Shown: one piece after another, positions 37,452 to 46,359 of the stretch
How the letters are laid out: each line of letters starts with the position of its first letter
Numbering within the stretch: position 1 is the stretch's first letter
Assembly (NCBI RefSeq): GCF_914767665.1
Contig: NC_059504.1
Span: 38,223,720-38,287,719, forward strand
Direction of reading: 5' to 3'
Source: Harmonia axyridis
Lineage: Eukaryota > Arthropoda > Insecta > Coleoptera > Coccinellidae
Length of the DNA stretch: 64,000 nucleotides
The notes under the pieces: model-generated
What the model was told of the DNA's origin: nothing
What the model saw: only the letters and a program-made list of their open reading frames with translations
Database searches by the model: none
Position numbers and translations under genes: made by a program

Positions 37452-38716
37452 GTTAGGTAGTTATTTGGGCTGTTTCCATCATCTGTGCGGTTGGATGTTT
37501 CCGACGTTTCGGCAAGCATTCGCCTGCCGTCCTCAGGGTGGTGGTCCTGAGAAGGACCGATTGGGTGGTTCTGAGAAGAACCGTTTGCCAAACTTGGTCT
37601 GTCTGGACTTGTACGCACCATACTTTTTTCGATTTCGTATGAGGGTATCGGAGTTTGAACCTTAGTCGTATCGGTTGCAATCCTTTAACTCTCACCACTA
37701 GTCTACAGAAGCAGGTAGTAATCTATACGCATTAAGCTTAATATAAGTTACACCTGTATGCGCAGTTGGGATGCGCAGTAGTCGAATATTCGGGTTGCGC
37801 AGATGGTGTGCGCAGTTATCCGTCCGAATTCTGATTCATTTTTAATTTGGTGGTGTCGAGGTGCTTCCGACCTGGACCAGGTTCAATTTCCTCAGATCAG
37901 ATCTTATGATTGGTGCCCAGACTTCCTTGATCTCCAGACCGGCATACTTATGGGATTCGGAGTGATGGCCATGAAGGCTGCTTCTTTGAGTTTCCTCCGT
38001 TTCGATCTTTCTTCCTTTGATATTATGGAAGCTTCATCCCATTTTATCCTATGTTCCTCATCCCAAGCATGTTGGACTAGCCTGGATTTCTCTGTTTCTC
38101 CCAGTCGAGCTAGTTTTTGGTGCTCTTTGACTCTTGTGTCCAGTGGGCGTTTGGTCTCTCCAATGTAAGATCTACCGCACTCGCATGGTATTTCGTATAT
38201 GCAATTTTTTGTTCTTTGATTTTCGTTGTCAGGTTTCACCTTGGTTAGGTTAGCCCTGACAGTGTTCTTAGTTTGGAATGAAGTTCTCACGCCGTATCTA
38301 TTACCAATTCTTCTTAGTTTTTCTGATAACCCTCTCACATATGGGATGACCGTGGTTATCGTTTCAGTTGATTCGGTTTGTGTTTCTGGTCGAGGTTCTG
38401 TGTTATCCCTCGGTGTTCTGGCGATTTCTAGTATCCTCTTGGGATAGCCGTTCTTCTCAAGAATTTCTGTGATCTTATCGAATTCTTCGTTCTTATCGTT
38501 CAGACTGGAGCACACTTGAGTTGCTCTGTCATAGAGGCATCTGGCTACTCCCAATTTGGTGTTGAGGTTATGGTTAGATTCGAAGTGGAGGACCACCACC
38601 CTGAGGACGGCAGGCGAATGCTTGCCGAAACGTCGGAAACATCCAACCGCACAGATGATGGAAACAGCCCAAATAACTACCTAACATATAGTCCAACATC
38701 AATATCAAGACAACAA
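37452..38716 (-). mobile_element. Penelope-like element, truncated, inside the gypsy integrase
   Basis: The 12-bp gypsy sequence ATAGATCTGGAT is present on both sides (37440-37451 and 38717-38728), a target duplication. About 90 bp at the two ends are inverted copies of each other, including the string CGGCAGGCGAATGCTTGCCG followed by AAACGTCGG. Only the C-terminal part of the Penelope protein remains; the RT is lost. The inverted terminal arrangement and the GIY-YIG domain are both hallmarks of Penelope-like elements. Insertion must have come after the gypsy element arrived. Confidence 0.9.
37904..38599 (-). pseudogene. GIY-YIG endonuclease domain of a Penelope-like element
   Basis: This 231-residue frame starts inside the RT-to-endonuclease connecting region (YVRGLSEKLRRI, residues 87-98). 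It then holds the GIY-YIG nuclease domain: IYEI (134-137), SYIGET (144-149) with YIG, the conserved Arg in LDTRVKEH (residues 153-160), and HAWDEEHRIKWDEA (177-190). The Cys pair CECGRS around 139-143 fits the CCHH-type metal site seen in Penelope endonucleases. The nuclease cleaves the target DNA for reverse transcription. The open frame could still fold as a nuclease, but the missing RT makes the element non-autonomous. Confidence 0.9.
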
Positions 38717-39846
38717 ATAGATCTGGATATTATAAATTTTCTAAATAATTGTGAAGCGTGTAAAATTAACACTGATAGGCCCAACAAACATAAATTAGAT
38801 ACTTGGAAATGGCCGGATAAAGCTTGGGAACGCATTCATATCGATTTTTGCGGACCGTTTTTGGGAAAATTTTTTTTGGTAATTGTGGATGCTCATTCCA
38901 AATGGATCGAAGTTTTTATAATGTCCAAAATAACAGCATCAGAAACTATTAGAACCTTACGCTATACTTTCGCTCGTTTTGGATTACCAAAAGTATTAGT
39001 GTGTGACAATGGTCCACAATTCGATTGTCATGAGTTTAAACAATTCTTATACAAAAATCGTATAAATTTAATATTTACACCTCCATACCATCCGCAATCC
39101 AACGGAGAAGCAGAGTCATCAGTTAAAATTATAAAGAAAGCTTTATTGAAAAATTTGCATGAAAATGTTGGTAAAGATTTGGATTTAGTTCTCTGTAATT
39201 TCTTATTTGACTATAGAAATTCTGCACACAGTACTACTGGCGTCAACCCTTCTGAACTACTTTTCAGGCATAAGGTCAATGACCGGTTCAGTTTGTTAAT
39301 TCCTCCTATTTCGAATAATTTGAAAGAAAATGTCTCAAATTCTCAGTACAAACAAAAAATGTATTTTTCTGGGAAAAATTTTACAAAATTCACTGAGGAG
39401 GATGAAGTACTGGTATTGAATTATAAAAACAAAAAGAGATACTGGATAGAAGGTATTGTTAAGGATAAAATATGTATATAGTTTTCATACCTAAGTTAAA
39501 TTTGTATTGGAGGAGACATGTAAATCAAATAAAACATTTTAACTGGAAAAAGTCCATGCCAGAAAATTTAGGTAATATTGTAAATAGTAAAAATTCAGTT
39601 TTGAATGGAAATGTAAATATTGAAAATTCAGAAGTTGAGAGAAATGTAAATAGAAATTGGCTAGGACAAACTGAAAATTCAGAATTAAGTGAACATGTAA
39701 ATAATTATTCAGAGAATTGTGTAGATTTAGACTTAAGAAGTAATAATGTAAATATTAATTCAGGAAATAGTTCAGCAAGTGTAAATAAAACTCCTGAACA
39801 GAGACCCAAACGGAATGTTGAACCCATTGAACGTTTTGGCTATTGA
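38717..39846 (+). pseudogene. Integrase of the Ty3/gypsy element
   Basis: After the duplication the frame continues with FLNNCEACKIN (second half of the zinc-binding motif). The DDE core follows: IHIDFCGPFLGKFFLVIVD (first Asp), LVCDNGPQF (second Asp) and YHPQSNGEAESSVKI (Glu). A C-terminal chromo-like/GPY region reads EVLVLNYKNKKRYWIEG, then a frameshift near 39478 moves the reading to VFIPKLNLYWRRHVNQI and the end RPKRNVEPIERFGY. The tail has repeated SE-N-V-N units. Confidence 0.85.
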
Positions 39847-39887
39847 CTATTTTTGATTTTGTATCAAAAATTCTTTAGGGGGAGAAA

Positions 39888-40067
39888 TGTTATGGTATTT
39901 AGATTGGTATTTTTTGTAACATATGTTGTGATAATATTCACATGTAGCAGGAACATTCAGTTTCAAATTAAACGCTGAGTTGAAAAGTTATCATTTGATT
40001 TACCTCTGCAATTTATACGAAATAAATTATTAAATATTACTTTGTTCTACAAGTTGAAGTAGTAACA
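39888..40067 (+). repeat. 3' LTR of the Ty3/gypsy element
   Basis: It starts TGTTATGG right after the purine tract and ends AGTAACA. It differs from the 5' LTR at a handful of positions, so the element is not extremely old, in line with the limited number of coding breaks. Confidence 0.85.
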
Positions 40068-41210
40068 ACAACCATTAAAAAAATTACTCGATTTTGACAC
40101 AAAATGACCTGAATCTCCGCAAGTACCCATCCGATTGTGATGAAACTTTGCATTAGAGATTACAGTCTTTGAACGGAAAGTTGTGCGAAATTTCATTTCT
40201 GTGATTGCATCTCAACCATAGAAAAAAATTACTTGGTTTCGAAACAAAATGACCCGAATCTCCGCAAAAACTCTTCCGATTGTGATGAAACTTTGCACTA
40301 GAGATCACAATTCTTGAATGGAGAGTTGTGGAAAGCTTCATTTCTGTGGTTGTATTACAACCATAGAAAAAAATTACTCGATTTTGACACAAAATGACCT
40401 GAATCTCCGCAAGTAGCTACTGTTCCGATTGGGATGAAACTTTGCACTGAGGATCACAGTCTTTGAACGGAGACTTGTGCCAAATTTAATTTCTGTGGTT
40501 GCATCAAGCTCCGAAGTTGAAACCTTCCTCTATTACGGTAAAATACCTCGATCTGTGTTTTTTTCCATCAGGAGGAAGTATCAACAAACACCAGTCTTTT
40601 CATCATCGATTTTCAGACGAGTAAAATCGTCTTGTCTGCATACTCCAAAAATTACAAAAATTAAAATTATCTGTGCAACCAACAACTTGTCATGTGGGGC
40701 TTCGATGATGAACTTGATAGCTACTTGTGCAGTTAAAACAGTAGATGTCAAAAATTAATTGTATTTATTTACTGAATTCTCAGTTTTTATTTTAATAACG
40801 TTGATAGAATATCGTTTCAATTGTCATGTTGCAATTTGGAAATATATGTCTCGTATTCATGCTTAATTCAGTTCTTTTTCGAGGCAATTGAAATTGGGTA
40901 ATATTTTAGGTGCTTCAATTGAATTTCGGTGCGCTAATATAGGATATGTACTAGAAGAAGAAGAAGAAACGGTAAAGAGGATCTTTCGGTATCGAATCAT
41001 AGATACGAAAGTCAATATTTTCGGTGAGATATAATGAAAATCTACACTCATAAACACAATTATGTTTTATAGGAGCTCCCCTTCTTTCAGTATAAAGTGT
41101 CATCTGATTCGATCTCATCGGATTAGGAAAAGCTGACTGTTGACGCATGCTGTTCAACTAGGATAGGAAAGCAGGAATCCAAGTGAATACAAATGTCGCC
41201 GAAGTCACTG
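40068..41210 (+). repeat. Composite repeat, copy B: three ~144-bp units plus single-copy part
   Basis: The landmark CGATTGTGATGAAACTTTGCA (with variants) recurs at about 40132, 40276 and 40426. The single-copy part starts at AAGCTCCGAAG (40506) and runs to the GAATCCAAGTGAATAC stretch near 41190. Copies A and C have the same order. Confidence 0.9.
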
Positions 41211-43320
41211 GTGAAATTACTCGATTTCGAAACAAAATTGCCTGAATCTCCGCAAGAACATATCTGATTGTGATGAAACTTTGCACTGAGGACCACAGTC
41301 TTTGAACGGAGAGTTGTGCCAAATTTCATTTCTGTGGTTGCATCACAACCATGAAAAAATTACTCGATTTTGGCACAAAATGACCTGAATCTCCGCAAGT
41401 ACTCTTCCGATTGTGATGAAAATTTTCACTGAGGATCACAATTCTTGAACGGAGAATTGTGCCAAATTTCATTTCTGTGGTTGCATCACAACCATAGAAA
41501 AAATTACTCGATTTCGATACAAAATGGTCTGAATCTCCTCAAGTACTCTTTCGATTGTGATGAAACTTTGCACTGGGGATCACAGTCCTTGAACGGAGAC
41601 TTGTGCCAAATTTCATTTCTGTTGTTGCATCAAAACCATAGAAAAAACTTACTCGATTTCGAAACAAAATGACCCGAATCTCCGCAAGAACTCTTCCGAT
41701 TGTGATGACACTCTGCACTAGAGATCACAATCCTTGAACGGATAGTTGTGGAAAGTTTCATTTTTGTGGTTGCATCACACCCGTAGAAAAAAATTACTCG
41801 ATTTTGACACAAAATGACCTGAATCTCCGCAAGTACTCTTCCGATTGTGATGAAACTTCGCACTGAGGATCACAGTCTTTGAACGGAGACCTGTGCCAAA
41901 TTTCATTTCTGTGGTTGCATCAAGCTCCGAAGTTGAAACCTTTCTCTATAACGGTAAAATACCTCGATCTCTGTTTTTTTCCATCAGGAAGAAGTATCAA
42001 CAAAAACCAGTCTTTTCATCATCGATTTTCAGACGATTCAAATCGTCTTGTCTGCATACTCAAAAAATTCCAAAAATTAAAATTATCTGTGCAACCAACA
42101 ACTTGTCATGTGGAGCTTCGATGATGAACTTGATAGCTACTTGTGCAGTTAAAATAGCAAATGTCAAAACTTAATTGTATTTATTTACTGAATTCTAAGT
42201 TTTTATTTTAATAACGTTGATAGAATGTCGTTTCAATTGTCATGTTGCAATTTGGAAATATACAGGGTGGCCATTTGAAAACGAAACAGACGAGATTACA
42301 GACGAAATAAAGTTTTTCGGTAGAAATGCTCGGACAGGTCGATTTTTGTTTCGAGGGGGACAACTCAAGATGTAGGTTACGGACGCATAGCGCTTCAACC
42401 CTTGCTACTACAACCCTCACCCCCAAATTTTGAATAGGGAAGATGGGGTGAGTGATACCTCATTTGAAAGGTATTTTTATACTGATTTCAGCACAGTAAT
42501 TGTTTTTTCATTTTATGCATTAGTTCTCGAAATATTCTTTACTAAGTATTTGAAAATGAAGTGGTGTTTTCATGGCACTTGTAGTGTTTTGTGAAAAATC
42601 GACATTTTGAGCTTCAAAACAACTATGACTGTGGCTTCCTTCCTAACTAACTAACGCATGAATATTTCGAGAACTAATGCATAAAATGAAATAACAATTA
42701 CTGTGCTGAAATCAGTATAAAAATACCTTTAAATTGAGGTATCACTCACCCCATCTTCCCTATTCAAAAATTGGGGGTGGGGGTTATAGCAGCAAGGGTT
42801 GAAGCGCTATGCGTCCGTAACCTACATCTTAAGTTGTCCCCCTCGAAACAGAAATCGACCTGTTCGAGCATTTCTATCGAAAAACTTTATTTCGTCTGTA
42901 ATCTCGTCTGTTTCGTTTTCAAATGGCCACCCTGTATGTCTCGTATTCATGCTTAATTCAGTTCTCTTTCGAGGCAATTGAAATTGGGGAATATTTTAGG
43001 TGCTTTAATTAAATTTCGGTGCGCTAATAGGATAGGATAGAAGAAGAAGAAGAAACGGTAAAGAGCATCTTTCGGTATCGAATCATAGATACGAAAGTCA
43101 ATATTTTCGGTGAGATATAATGAAAATCTACACTCATAAACACAATTATGTTCCACCTAAATTTTATAGGAGCTCCCCTTCTTTCAGTATAAAGTGTCAT
43201 CTGATTCGATCTCATCGGATTAGGAAAAGCTGACTGTTGACGCATGCTGTTCAACTAGGATAGGAAAGCAGGAATCCAAGTGAATCCAAATGTCGCCGAC
43301 AGTCACTGGTCAGAGATCTG
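41211..43320 (+). repeat. Composite repeat, copy C: five ~144-bp units, single-copy part and a MITE
   Basis: The same landmark recurs at about 41269, 41408, 41552, 41696 and 41841 with spacing of 139-145 bp. The single-copy part begins at 41922 and is interrupted by the MITE at 42263-42934. The whole arrangement forms a higher-order tandem with copy B. The small frames found within the units are not conserved as proteins. Confidence 0.9.
42263..42934. mobile_element. MITE with about 290-bp inverted repeats and TA duplication
   Basis: The element starts CAGGGTGGCCATTTGAAAAC and ends in the inverted copy. The two arms extend almost to the middle, leaving about 90 bases between them. TA lies at both borders (42261-42262 and 42935-42936). 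The sister copy B has the uninterrupted sequence GGAAATATATGTCTCG at the same point, which is a clean empty site. No ORF of transposase type is present. A TA duplication fits Tc1/mariner or a similar superfamily. Confidence 0.95.
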
Positions 43321-43734
43321 TACCAATGCACAAAGGAAAGAGTCGCTGACAGCCTAACCCGAGGCGGGGATCTACCCTTCATGCGTACGAAACCCTACGT
43401 GCCACGCGTGCGAAATCTTTCGTGTTCACTACGTTTTATGAGAACTCTTTCGGTTTTTTGAAGGTTTGATTTTTCGGTTATAAACATAATCTACTCCTTT
43501 TTTAATCGTATGTATGATTTTAGCGAATACCCCTACCATTATCTCATTAAAAAAAAATAGAAAAAAAAACACCGCTTTGGCATCAGCAGTTCGTTCATTC
43601 ATGCGGAAACTGCAGATTGGTAAAAAAAATTTAAAGAAATATCTACAGATATCTATATGGGTATACGAGTCTTGTACTTAATCAGGTCATATTATCTTCT
43701 TTTAGTTTAACTAGATTATTTTCAAGACCCATTA
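43321..43734. other. Unassigned sequence
   Basis: Slightly GC-richer at 43321-43440, then AT-rich; nothing recognised. Confidence 0.35.
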
Positions 43735-44222
43735 GAAAAAGAGTTAGAATTAGAATAGAATTGAAAGTAGAATTATAGGTGGAATTAATATTATAATCAA
43801 AATTGAAAGTAAAATTAAAATTGGAATTGAAATTAGAGTTCGAATTATAATAAAATCATAATCAGAATCAGAATAGAGAATTAGAACATTCCAGTGGCTA
43901 TTTTACATGTACAAATTACATACAATTATATACAAGATTCAACACGTCATTATTGTTATCATTTCGTTTAACTAAATTATTTTCAAGTAAGACACATAAG
44001 AATTTGAAATATTAGTAGTATTGAAATTAGAATAGGAATAAGAATTGAAATTGGAATTACATTTTGAATTGGAATTGGAAATAAAATTAGAATTATAATT
44101 TCAATTTTATGTTCAATTTATAAATGGAATTAGAATTATAATTCTATTTTTATTTCCAATTCCAATTCAAAATCTAATTTCAATTTCAATTCTCATTCTT
44201 ATTCCTATTCTAATTCTAATTC
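43735..44222. repeat. GAATTA-type hexamer repeat forming a palindrome
   Basis: Degenerate units of AATTAGA, AATTGGA and AATTGAA type fill 43735-43900 and 44009-44090 on the plus strand. From about 44130 the complementary strand version (TCTAATTC, CCAATTC) follows to 44222. The stretches 44009-44090 and 44130-44222 are imperfect inverted copies around a centre near 44110. Confidence 0.8.
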
Positions 44223-44310
44223 AACAAAAGTCTTATTGTTGATCCCTCAGAGAAAGTTCTAGGTTTCAATCTTCCTAGGAAAATTTGGTGTATTTTGAAT
44301 AGACTTATCA

Positions 44311-45576
44311 GGTGTGTGAATAAGTCTTTCCCGTTTTTTTTTCAAATTTTGAGCCTTTATTGTGAAAAAATGGTTACAAATGAATTATTGAAAGTATTGG
44401 CCATCGCTAGCTACAACTTTTCCCCATCTTTCTGGCAACATACGAATCCCGTTGCGAAAAAATTCGACCGGTTTGGCCTCTATCCAGTCATCCACCCATT
44501 TTTTGGCTTCCTCGTAGGAATGGAAGTGCTGGTCAGCCAGGCCATGCGTCATCGATCTGAAGAGATGGTAATCAGACGGAGCAATGTCTGGACTATACGG
44601 CGGGTGGGGTAGGACTTCCCATTTGAGCGTTTCTAAGTATGTTTTCACCGGCTGTGCAACATGTGGGCGAGCATTGTCATGTTGCAAAATAACTTTGTCG
44701 TGCCTGTCGGAGTATTGTGGCCGTTTTTCTCGCAGTGCGCGGCTCAAACGCATCAATTGTCGTCGATAGACCTCGCCTGTGATCCTTTCATTCGGTTTCA
44801 GAAGCTCATAGTAAACCACACCTAGCTGGTCCCACCATATACAGAGCATGAGCTTGGCGCCATGAATATTTGGCTTGGCCGTCGATGATGATGCATGGTC
44901 AGGTAGTCCCCATGATTTTCTTCGCTTCGGATTATCGTAACGGATCCACTTTTCATCGCCAGTCACGATACGATGCAGAAAACCCTTTCTTTTATGTCGC
45001 AGAAGCAGCTGTTCGCAAGTGAAAAAACGCCGTTCGACGTCTCTCAGCTTCAGTTCGTACGGCACCCAATTTCCTTGCTTTTGGATCATTCCCATGGAAA
45101 TGGTTGTTCGGTCAACTCCCAATGCTTCAGCAAGTTCTTCTTGCGTTTGACACGAATCTTCATCAAGCAAAGTCGCCAATTCTTGATCTTCGAAGATTTG
45201 CGGCCGCCCGGAACGCTCCTTGTCTTCCACGTCAAAATCGCCACTTTTGAAGCTTCGAAACCATCCGCGAACACTTGAATCATCGACACAACCTTCTCCA
45301 TAAGCTTCCTGAAGCAACCGATGCGCCTCGGCAGCAGATTTCTTCAAATTGAACCAATAAAGTGAAACTTCCCGCAAATGACGTCGACTCGGCTCAAATT
45401 TCGACATTTTCACGATTTCAAAAATTTATGATGCGAAAAAATTTCAACTAATGTGTTAGTGTGGAATTGTTGACAGATGAATAAGCTTTGATTATGACAT
45501 ATGTAGCCATTAAATACTCGCACAGTATTGGTGGCGCCATCTCTTACAAAAAACGGGAAAGACTTATTCACACACC
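44311..45576 (-). mobile_element. Complete mariner element
   Basis: Terminal inverted repeats of about 28 bp (GGTGTGTGAATAAGTCTTTC at the left end; inverted at the right end) enclose one transposase gene. TA lies close to both ends. The length of about 1.27 kb is standard for mariner. The element is inserted in a LINE relic and has an almost intact gene, so it is younger than all the mariner fossils in the window. Confidence 0.9.
44385..45413 (-). CDS. mariner transposase
   Basis: Cut-and-paste transposase that binds the element's inverted repeats, cuts both strands and inserts at TA. Residues 1-105 form the two helix-turn-helix DNA-binding regions (HLREVSLYWFNLKKSAAEAH; EELAEALGVDRTTIS). 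The linker WVPYEL (116-121) is the family's WVPHEL motif. The DD34D catalytic triad is complete: D153 in VTGDEKW, D246 in LQHDNARPH, D281 in YSPDIAPSDYHLF. Exactly 34 residues lie between the last two. The length of 342 is close to the usual 340-350. One oddity is a likely loss of a few residues just after VDRTTIS compared with relatives. The start at Met1 or Met3 is open; MSKFEP at Met3 fits the family. The mellifera-type subfamily is my inference from the WFNLKKSAAEAH and RRFFTCEQLL stretches. Confidence 0.93.
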   Translation of the reverse strand: MKMSKFEPSRRHLREVSLYWFNLKKSAAEAHRLLQEAYGEGCVDDSSVRGWFRSFKSGDFDVEDKERSGRPQIFEDQELATLLDEDSCQTQEELAEALGVDRTTISMGMIQKQGNWVPYELKLRDVERRFFTCEQLLLRHKRKGFLHRIVTGDEKWIRYDNPKRRKSWGLPDHASSSTAKPNIHGAKLMLCIWWDQLGVVYYELLKPNERITGEVYRRQLMRLSRALREKRPQYSDRHDKVILQHDNARPHVAQPVKTYLETLKWEVLPHPPYSPDIAPSDYHLFRSMTHGLADQHFHSYEEAKKWVDDWIEAKPVEFFRNGIRMLPERWGKVVASDGQYFQ

Positions 45577-45785
45577 ATATAGAACTGGTCATGGTCGTTG
45601 TAATAGTACCCTCTTCAAATGGTGTTCTATTGATAGCCCACTATGTGAGTGTGGTGTAGAAGAGACCATTGACCACTTGGTGAATGATTGTCCGATTTAT
45701 AAATTTCATGATGGTTTCCAAGCTATCCATTCAGTTTCAGATTCTTTTTTAGAATGGGTAGTTAACTTCAAATCGATATAATGAA

Positions 45786-46160
45786 AACTAATATTTAGTA
45801 CTCCTTTCTGCTTCTTTTCTTTTTGTTTTAGGATCCAATTGGAAATTATAGAGTCGTCAACCGAAAAGAGAGGATAAAGGAAATTTTGTTTTGGTTGAAG
45901 AGGAAGTCCTTCAATATAAATTATGTCAGCTTATTCTGTAAACGTTTACACAAACCAGTCACTACACCGATACGGGGAGACAGAGTTTTTGCTGAGGTTT
46001 TTATCTGTTCTCTTGTATCATACGTTGAAATGTATGATGCCCCGTTACATTTCCTCTGCTAATACTGAGATTCATCGACACATATGCTTGATTGTTTGAA
46101 ATTAATATTTTGTATTTGCTCTTTCTCAAAAGAATATATATATAATTCTAATTTCAATAT
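45786..46160. other. Unassigned stretch
   Basis: Short, AT-rich; nothing recognised. Confidence 0.35.
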
Positions 46161-46350
46161 GCCTACTTATGCGTTTCGTCCCTGGCACACACACCGGACT
46201 CATCAGTGTGACTATGGTATATTTGTGTGTGCCGTGTCACAGACGCTTGGGGAATTTATTATTATCGGGAGCCGCCGGGACTCGAACCCGGCACCTTGTC
46301 GCATCTCGGTGAGTGAGTCTACCTCTTAACGTCTAGGTTACCGATTGCTG
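46161..46350 (-). mobile_element. tRNA-derived SINE-like element carrying a hammerhead ribozyme
   Basis: On the minus strand a Pol III-type box B (GGTTCGAGTCC, plus 46278-46288) lies in a perfect T-arm-like hairpin (CCGGG, loop, CCCGG). A degenerate box A (TAACCTAGACGTTAAGAGG, plus 46322-46340) lies upstream at fitting distance. The acceptor and anticodon arms do not pair, so this is not a working tRNA gene. About 30 bases downstream of the T-arm a hammerhead ribozyme begins (46246-46171). The 3' end is not defined; no poly(A) is obvious. It resembles the known schistosome Sm-alpha type elements (tRNA-like promoter plus hammerhead), but I see only this one copy here. Confidence 0.75.
46171..46246 (-). 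ncRNA. Hammerhead ribozyme, complete core
   Basis: Read on the minus strand from 46246 to 46171, all conserved parts are present in order. GCG plus the cleavage triplet end UC (46246-46242) forms stem III with CGC at the 3' end (46173-46171). Stem I is UGUGAC (46241-46236) paired with GUCACA (46212-46207). Next come CUGAUGA (46206-46200), stem II GUCC paired with GGAC around 46199-46179, and GAAA. Stem I pairs 6 of 6, stem II 4 of 4 (plus GG/CC beyond a bulge) and stem III 3 of 3. Cleavage is expected after the C at 46242. The loop of stem I (GGCACACAC) and the loop of stem II (GUGUGUGCC) are perfectly complementary over 9 bases, so they could form a kissing contact. Known insect relatives occur in satellites and retrozymes; activity is inferred. 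Confidence 0.9.
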
Positions 46351-46359
46351 TGTTTATTG

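Larger units (their letters stand above)
34303..40067 (+). mobile_element. Ty3/gypsy LTR retrotransposon, decayed, with Penelope insertion
   Basis: Short LTRs flank the element: 34303-34473 (171 bp, missing the first bases) and 39888-40067 (180 bp, TGTTA...TAACA). A purine-rich tract AGGGGGAGAAA precedes the 3' LTR, and TGGCGACGAG after the 5' LTR is the candidate primer-binding site. The gene order is gag, zinc knuckles, protease, RT, RNase H, integrase, as in Ty3/gypsy. Stops and shifts break the coding region in at least four places. No envelope-like ORF is present. The left flank ends in the composite repeat and the right flank starts inside its 144-bp array. No target duplication is visible, so a deletion probably removed the left junction. 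Confidence 0.9.
44223..45785 (+). pseudogene. LINE C-terminus interrupted by the mariner element
   Basis: The plus frame left of the mariner reads VDPSEKVLGFNLPRKIWCIL (about 44236-44298). Right of it come RTGHGRCNSTLFKWCSIDSP and CECGVEETIDHLVNDCP (45586-45700). Together they are the known end of LINE proteins, where RTGHG and a CX2C...HX4C zinc-binding motif close the ORF. The mariner thus landed inside an already truncated LINE. The frame to the right ends with WVVNFKSI and a stop at 45781. Confidence 0.8.

Noticed and set aside
40082..41921. ~144-bp units as a CRISPR array
   Set aside because: Units are directly adjacent and diverged throughout, with no short constant repeat and unique spacers, in a eukaryotic context.
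46266..46350. Functional tRNA gene
   Set aside because: Only the T-arm pairs; acceptor and anticodon arms do not form, and a ribozyme follows directly.
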